From contig CM073762.1 in NCBI GenBank assembly GCA_037127475.1, positions 30,224,278 to 30,288,277 of the forward strand: a stretch of 64,000 nucleotides of DNA. The letters are read 5' to 3'. Made by a program: the position numbers and the translations under genes. Under the pieces are notes generated by a model. It had not been told where the DNA came from and did no database searches. It worked only from the letters and a program-made list of their open reading frames with translations. Positions 57,696 through 64,000 of this stretch are shown here, one piece after another. Numbering within the stretch: the stretch's first letter is position 1; every line of letters begins with the position of its first letter. This DNA comes from Arma custos. Lineage: Eukaryota > Arthropoda > Insecta > Hemiptera > Pentatomidae.

Positions 57696-57938
57696 CTACC
57701 GCCGTGCAGTGTGAGGATCCTTCTTATAGAGCCTGGAACAAGTTCCTCTTTCCTGGACCAGCTCTCGTCTTCGGTTCCAGTCCATTCCACTCCTCCTAAA
57801 TGCATCCTTTACGCTGTCTTCCCAGGATATGCGAAGCCTTCCTCTAAGCCTTTTTCCTTCCGTGTGGGTCTCGTAAATGTTCCTAGTGATTTTCTGTGGT
57901 TCCATCCTAATAAGGTGTCCGAACCACCTCATTTTCAA
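57696..57938 (-). pseudogene. Non-LTR retrotransposon reverse transcriptase C-terminal end
   Basis: The minus-strand frame reads MRWFGHLIRMEPQKI, then GKRLRGRLRISWEDSVKDAF and WNRRRELVQERGTCSRLYKK. The pattern RW.GH..RM....I...(Y/F)E...GKR.RGR.R..W.D.V..D is the usual end of endonuclease/reverse-transcriptase polyproteins of RTE/CR1-like elements. Everything upstream is missing. It lies antisense beside the SINE at 57407. Confidence 0.78.
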
Positions 57939-58205
57939 CTTAACGGTTAATGTATAAAAAATAAAATTATTCTGTCCGCATTTTAAACTACCAGTTTGTT
58001 CTAGTACATGAGTTATAAATATTGTCGGTTGGACACAAAAAAAAAAAAAATAGAAATTTTGCGGTACATATCACTCATAGAAAATAATAATAAATATGGA
58101 AAAATGACTTTATTATGGGTAACGAGTTTTCATTCGAAATTAGCTCAGTAGAAGTAAAAAAACAAATGCGATATTACAAGGATTATTTTTGATATAAACA
58201 TAATT

Positions 58206-58799
58206 TTTTCAGTGAATTTCATAATTTTTTCAATCAATTTCATATTTTTTTCAACCTATATCATAATTTTTTCAACCAATTTCATAATTTTACAAATCAA
58301 ATTCATAATTTCACCAATAAAATTCATAATTTTATTTTCAACCAATTTCATATTGTTTAAGATGTGGCGGTGTGGTTGTCAGGAAATCATATAACATAAA
58401 AAAAAAAGATGTGGTACTCATGGCATAAGTTTGACACCCGAAACTCTTGCTGCGATTAAGGAAGTAATTGAAGAAAACGCAGCCTTCACCTTACAAAAAA
58501 TAAAAGAGAAACTGTGTATTTTGTTATAGCTTCTGGAACTATTGATAGTGATTTATGTTGCCAGTTTTTGATTTAATTGCTTGAAAAACTTGATCAGCTT
58601 TCCCTCATCAATAATATTTTAGTGATGGAAAATCCAGCTATCCACAAAACTGAGCAAGTTAGAGATATTCGCATATAATAAAATACCTGCCACCATATTC
58701 CCAATGCAGAATCCGGCAGAATATGCTTCCTCAAATGTAAAATCAAAACCAAGAGCGATGTTGTCTTGTGGCAATACAGAACTTGGAAGAGGTAATCTC

Positions 58800-58850
<51 letters not shown>

Positions 58851-59141
58851 ATTTAGGATTACAAGTTTAATTTTAATTTCATTCTCAGAAATTATCAATT
58901 TAGTCAAACTATAAATTTTGAATTTCTTGTATTGTTAAATTATACTAAAATGTATTCTGTAATTATGATACCAAATTGATCTGTAATTATTAACATCATA
59001 TGTAATGACATGTAATATGCTTACTTAAGTATGGAGCATGTCCTAATATTAATAAACGGTCCCTCCATGGGGTTACCATGGGGGGAACAAATAAAAAAAA
59101 AAAAAAGAAAAAAAAAAGGTATATGATTATATTCAATGCTT

Positions 59142-59209
<68 letters not shown>

Positions 59210-59491
59210 TTACCTCATTATAAGTATATCGTCAGAATATGTAATAATTAATACATCCAAATCTGTTTCCAAATATATATGTTATATGATTTCCTGGCAA
59301 CCACACCTCGACATCTAACAAATTATGAAATCGGTTGAAAAAATTATGAATTTGATCGGTGAAATTATGAAATTAGTTGAAAATATTATGAATTTGATTG
59401 GTAAAATTATGAAATTAGTTGAAAAAAATATGAAATTGGTTAATAAAATTATGAAACTGGTTGAAAAAATCATGAAATTCACTGAAAAAAC
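58206..59491 (+). mobile_element. Tc1/mariner-type element with long repeat-built inverted arms
   Basis: The left arm (58206-58394) and right arm (59281-59491) are inverted copies, each made of seven to eight variants of a unit of about 21 bp (AATTATGAAATTGGTTGAAAA on the right). The innermost 25 bp, GTTATATGATTTCCTG.CAACCACACC, mirror each other. Between the arms lie a broken transposase and two (TA)n microsatellites (58803-58847, about 59148-59201). The arrangement recalls Foldback elements, but the coding remnant is Tc1-like. Confidence 0.75.
58433..58796 (+). pseudogene. Tc1/IS630-type transposase remnant
   Basis: Fragments in shifting frames: SLTPETLAAIKEVIEENAAF followed by TLQKIKEKL (helix-turn-helix, about 58433-58515), then NNILVMENPAIHKTEQVRDI (about 58609-58668), KYLPPYS (58681-58702) and NPAEYASSNVKSKPRAML (58712-58766). 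In intact family members the second block carries the MDN aspartate and the third reads YLPPYSP..NP.E, holding the last catalytic acid. Here MDN is MEN, and stops and frameshifts separate the blocks, so it cannot be active. Confidence 0.72.
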
Positions 59492-59987
59492 CTATACAAC
59501 TAATCCTGATATATTTTCCCAATACGTGATATTCTCCAGATGATTTTAAACAGTTTTCTTTCACAACTCATGTCAGAAAATCGTCAAGACCATATAATGT
59601 TTTTTTTTAATGAAGTAACAAGGTTTGATGTTAAAATTCAATAATAAATATAACTAATGAAAAACAGAGCATTCGGAAAACATATATATACATCATATTT
59701 ATTTTAATTCTATAGAAGAGCATGAACTCAATACTAGAAATAAATCTTTAGCAACAAAACAAATGTTTGGTGCGCGCGTGTTTTAGTAACGATTGAAACC
59801 GATTCTAGGCATTTTATTTCTTGTAAAATATTGTTCTCTAATGCTGTATTTTTAATCCCTGCATTCGGATGTAAAAACAAAGGGAAACGAAAATGAAATA
59901 TTTCATTACATCAATAAAAATGAGCCCGAATAAATATTACACTAAAAAATCAGACATAAAGTATATAGAATCCGATAGGAAAATCCC

Positions 59988-60150
59988 CAAAAGCAAAGCC
60001 TTAAGTCTCGAAAATACTGGCAAAAATTACTAGTTAACGCTTCGCCAATTTAAGTATCATCAGGAAATACACAAAAAGAAAAACCACACACACACAAAAA
60101 AAAAAAAGGCAAATTGCAGCACATCAACAGTCCAAAAAGACTCGTCAAAT
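59988..60150 (+). mobile_element. Family D element, half copy
   Basis: CCAAAAGCAAAGCCTTAAGT..CGAAAATACTGGCAAAAA and CGCTTCGCCAATTTAAGTAT match the left arm at 36792. A CA/A-rich run follows. No right arm found. Confidence 0.5.
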
Positions 60151-62344
60151 AAAGACAGCAGCTAATTGGCTTCATGACGTTCAAGGAACAACTCAAGACT
60201 TCATTTATTCATACTTTGATATTTCTCTAATACCCCTAAAGGCTTTAATAAGGCGAGGGTTTTATTACAAATTACATTGACCGCTATTTAAGGAATTAGG
60301 AATTTTCTTCCATTACATAGAACTACTTATGTTAATGTTCTATTATATTCTAAATTAAGGATACGATATTTATGGATTATTTTTTTACAATATTCAAACC
60401 TCCTCCTATATCCATAATAATGTAATAGCCCTCGATATTTTATATTTAACATATAGCTGACGTGAATTCTATTGAAGATTTTTGTAGCATCACAGATCGA
60501 TTTGCGGGGCAAATACCGCCACGGAACTGTAGTAAATTGCCATACCCACATCAGGATATTTAACATAACGAACTGAATGTAAAATAAAAAATATATCCTT
60601 AACAGTTTAATTCATAATAGATGTGCCCATCGTAAATGGAAGGCAGGCTTGTATCATCGCTATTCGGTTTACGCGAATATCAGGGAATTGTCCCAGTTCT
60701 TAGTTCTTCCTTAATCCAGTCTATTCAGACTATTATAGGATTAACTTCAGAATAAACTGAATTCAAAACATGAATCGACTCGACTTACATTGGTCACTTG
60801 GAGATCATCTTGGGTGATGATCGAAGTAATAATGATATAGCATCGGCAAGATCTGCCTGTCACGTTCTTTTCAGACTTCTTATTGTCTTATCATGCCATA
60901 TTGATTGTATCCTGTATTTATGCCATTGTGTCTGTTTATTCATATCTTTCATCCACTTGACACAAAATATCAGTAAGGTAATAATATTAAGTCTTTTAAT
61001 TAATAAATGCGCGCTGAACGTTTGAGGGAATGCTGTGTTTGAATTTTGAACAATTTAATTGTTTTTCAGCTCTGTTTGTCATAACCTTTACTTAGGATAT
61101 TTTAAGAACTTTGATTCAACTATCGACTTCCTCACCTAGCATCACATCCTAAATTGAGATGTGATTCAGATTCGCCTCACAATCTTCTCAGAGGATGCTC
61201 CTGCTTTTGAGATTTTGTTTTCATAACAACCCATTTCAAACGATTGAAACATTTTTGTAGCTCTTTTCCTTCTTTTATTTTTCCCATAATTGTTTTGACA
61301 TCGATTAAAAAAGTTGTTGACTACAAGGAGTGGTTTATCTCACGAAAAATTTGCCTCTGGGCCATCTTAGTTAATACTTATACACAGTATAATGAAGGTT
61401 TGTTAATAAAATCTGATGTTCGTAATTTGTCAAACAGATCAAATGCTTCTTGCCAAACTAATGACACAAAATAAAATCTAAAAACATTATTGGAGGTATG
61501 AAATTATTATTAAGTACAGAAATGTTGATAAATGCAGGTAAGGAAATAGGTCTGGGATTGTTGATGGTCCGTGGGTGGAGGTTTGTACGCATAGATTGGT
61601 GGTATCGGCATCCAGCCTGCGGACTCCCCTCAAACTTTGTTATTAAATTTAATCAATACTTTAATTAAGTTGAGTTTATATTTTTTCACTGGATTGTATT
61701 TCAAAACTTTAATGCAATTAGTGCGATTTCATTAACAATTTCATAACAATAATACCTTCGTTTTTTATTTAACCAAGGGCTAAGAAACTGAGATCCGTAA
61801 GAAAACAAAATCATGGCAATAAGAGTTTGACAGTTGCCCGTTCGCATGATGTAAACCCGCATTTTTGAAGGAAGGTGTCGTTCAACCAAGATTATAGTAA
61901 TAGTGACTTTAGTGCAACTGAATTACCTTCGAGAAAGGAGGTTCATCTCAGCCGACGGGTATACTTCAGAATGACTTATTCATGCGGGTGCAGGTGCGAG
62001 TCGTGTATTAAACTAATAAATAAATAGATATAATAAATATAAGAATAAATAAATAAGAAACGACATGATATATTACCACCTTATTATCACTATATTGCTT
62101 ATTATTATGACTGAACGTAGGCTTAATTAGCCTATGATAAAATAGATGCATAAAAACTCTTCCAATTACTCTTAATACTTCCTCTTATTCTGTTACATTT
62201 ATATAATAATAATTTTTTTTTATTCATTAATTTTTAAAATCATTTTGAAACTTTAATGTCATTGCAAATTAATGACTCAATTCAAACCTCCAGATTTTTT
62301 TTTTTTATTCAAACGAAAAAATCATGAATTTAAAATTTAAAAAA
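60151..62344. other. Upstream intergenic sequence
   Basis: No convincing gene. ORFs at 60327-60566 (minus) and 60798-61025, 61244-61474 (plus) lack recognisable content. The repeat shared with 36575-36700 occurs at 61555-61640. Confidence 0.4.
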
Positions 62345-62640
62345 GGGAGGTAGGTAGCTCATTGAGTAGGGTCCTACGCTGCTATGCTAAAGATTCTGGG
62401 TTAAAATCCGGCCGTAACAGATAAATTATTTAATCGACTAACAGCCACGCAATGACACTGAGTGGTAGGAGATTCTCCTGGGGCCCCGGTCTCTAAAAGT
62501 GGGAACTTTTAACTGGCAGAAAGTCTAGTGGTCAAACTTGATCTCAAAGTCACATCTCTGCACAAGCGTTCTTTTAGAAACAGTACAGTCACTAGCATGT
62601 GCTGAACCCAAGAGCCTTCATGCGTTGTACTGGTATAGGT
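62345..62640 (+). mobile_element. SINE copy with tRNA-like head
   Basis: The head GGTAGGTAGCTCATTGAGTA and TCTGGGTTAAAATCCGGCCG resembles A and B boxes. The body continues ACAGATAAATTATTTAATCG, GGGGCCCCGGTCTCTAAAAG and ACAGTACAGTCACTAGCATG. It is 5'-complete by the presence of the head. Confidence 0.65.
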
Positions 62641-63136
62641 TTGTTAAAGTTATCATGCGTGCTTATTATATTTTCGCAGTTATAAGTTGCGAAACGAGGA
62701 CTGGTTTGTTGTTTGCCACTTTATTAGACACGCAACGATTTCGTAACCTCAAAAATAATCTGGATTTGTATTTATTTCTTCGGGTTATAAAGAATTAAAT
62801 ATGTTTTATATGGATTTTGATAACTCGCACCAGCTGGTTCATAAACGATATATTTTTAAAAATAATATTATTAGTCTGAGGATGAAAGGGTATTCCTTAA
62901 GCTACTGATTTTTTTAAAAGGATGAAAGTATTTACTTATAATAATAAATATTGATATAACTCCATTTCAATTTATATGCCTGAAATGTATTGATGAAACT
63001 TGGTATAAAGTTTTTATGCCATAAAAAAACTATATAATGTAATGAAAAATTATTATCAACTGCTAGGTCAATAGAATAGAAAAAGAGAGAAAACTTGATT
63101 TAGATTTCAAGCATCCTAATGGAGTAATATTGTTTC

Positions 63137-63325
63137 TTGTTTACTTATTTAACGTCACCTTATAAAACTATGGCTTACCGAACGATACTACACTGGGAGG
63201 CCTAATTTTTTCCTATCCACTTATGATTAGGAAAGGAATCTTTAACGAGTGTTGGAGACTCCACTTTACGTCTCCTTCGAAGGAAGACATAAACCAATGA
63301 TTTTTACTCCCTTAAAAATCCCAAA
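63137..63325 (-). mobile_element. Retroposon family A, copy 4
   Basis: A diverged copy: CTTATTTAACGTCACCTTAT, ACGATACTACACTGGGAGGC and ATTAGGAAAGGAATCTTTAA followed by CGAGT. All four family members lie in the same orientation. Confidence 0.58.
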
Positions 63326-63719
63326 TCCACCTACCCGACTGCGATCCCGTGATTATGCGCATACAAAGTAATTATGCATGCCACTAAATTACAGGTGTCC
63401 CTTATCTTTTGTCTATAACTAGAGCGTTAGTCTTCTTCAAGTAAGTAATTATATAAGTATCTCTCCATTTTCTTTTACCGAACATTATTAACGTTTAGTT
63501 AGCTAGGCCAAGTTATTAACTCGGTAACATACACTAAATGATAAGCTAAGCAAGAACGAGTTAGTGGTAGTAAAATAGAAATTCTTAAATTTTCATCTCA
63601 ATCTTCTCGTACAGGCTAAAATTGCTTGTTAAGCTGAAAACTATCCGAATAAGTTTCGTACACAGAATTTATCATTGCGTGGTGGGAATTCGATAAGAAA
63701 GCACGTGCTCACATTTATA

Positions 63720-64000
63720 TAATCTATTTATTTATATTCCGACAAAGTACGATACCTTTGCTCCCTCCTAGACAAAAGACTTACACGGAACCCTCATACC
63801 AGACTCAAAAGATAAGAACTTAACAGACGTTTCAGCCAACTTTACAGATTACTATGTAAGACCTCCAATCTTTCAATAGACAATAAACTTCTAATATACA
63901 AGACCTATTTGGACTGAAACTGTGGGGGGGGGGGCGCAAATAATCGAAAATCAGACGTATTCAATCCTTTCAATCCTAAGTCCTGAAAACTATCGCTCCT
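63720..64000 (+). pseudogene. Jockey-type reverse transcriptase fragment, runs off the window
   Basis: The plus-strand frame reads VRYLCSLLDKRLTRNPHTRL, then, after a stop, fragments like RRFSQLYRLL and NLSIDNKLLIYKTY. This is the same block as YLGLHLDKRLTWNPHTRL in the element at 29005-30175. A G9 run (about 63925) and stops break it. It is cut by the right window edge. Confidence 0.75.

Noticed and set aside
59136..59318. Tyr/Ile-repeat ORF
   Set aside because: Translation of a (TA)n microsatellite; likewise 40510-40770 and 58619-58849 in their repeat parts.

Overview
The window is AT-rich, intron-bearing, repeat-dense animal nuclear DNA. The repeats (Helitrons, Jockey-type and Penelope-like retroelements, tRNA-derived SINEs, many hairpin-forming elements) and the single host gene, a CD36-family receptor in ten coding exons, fit an insect with a fairly large genome. 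A hemipteran-like hemimetabolous insect is my guess, but species and order cannot be fixed from sequence alone.

Layout. (1) From 1 to about 6,640 lies a tandem array of 24 units of 281 or 282 bp, open at the left edge. Each unit carries a 73-nt cloverleaf-compatible tRNA-like gene followed by a TTTT pol III terminator. (2) From 6.6 to 12.8 kb is a transposable-element yard: a retroposon, Helitron ends with a broken helicase, a non-LTR ORF1 with three zinc knuckles and one premature stop, a small hydrophobic ORF, and a Penelope-type GIY-YIG remnant. (3) From 14,325 to 54,252 on the minus strand is one scavenger receptor class B (CD36-like) gene. Its ten coding exons join in frame to 568 codons. 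Intron 1 alone is 28.3 kb and holds most of the window's other mobile DNA. (4) From 54.3 to 64 kb, upstream of the gene, there are only mobile-element remnants and simple repeats.

The gene: exon 1 encodes a 51-residue cytosolic leader, exon 2 the first membrane helix, exons 3 to 9 the extracellular domain with six cysteines, and exon 10 the second membrane helix and a cytosolic tail. All splice phases match. A TATA-like box lies about 60 bp upstream of the start codon.

Most notable finds: the tandem tRNA-like array with mixed GGG and GGA anticodons on a short-variable-loop scaffold; a 2.09-kb DNA transposon (42,547-44,639) with a 4-bp target duplication and matching ends, encoding a ZAD-like plus RNase H-like protein broken only at an A8 run; and a Tc1-like element whose inverted arms are built from about 21-bp tandem repeats. 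No CRISPR array, bacterial operon or organelle segment is present.
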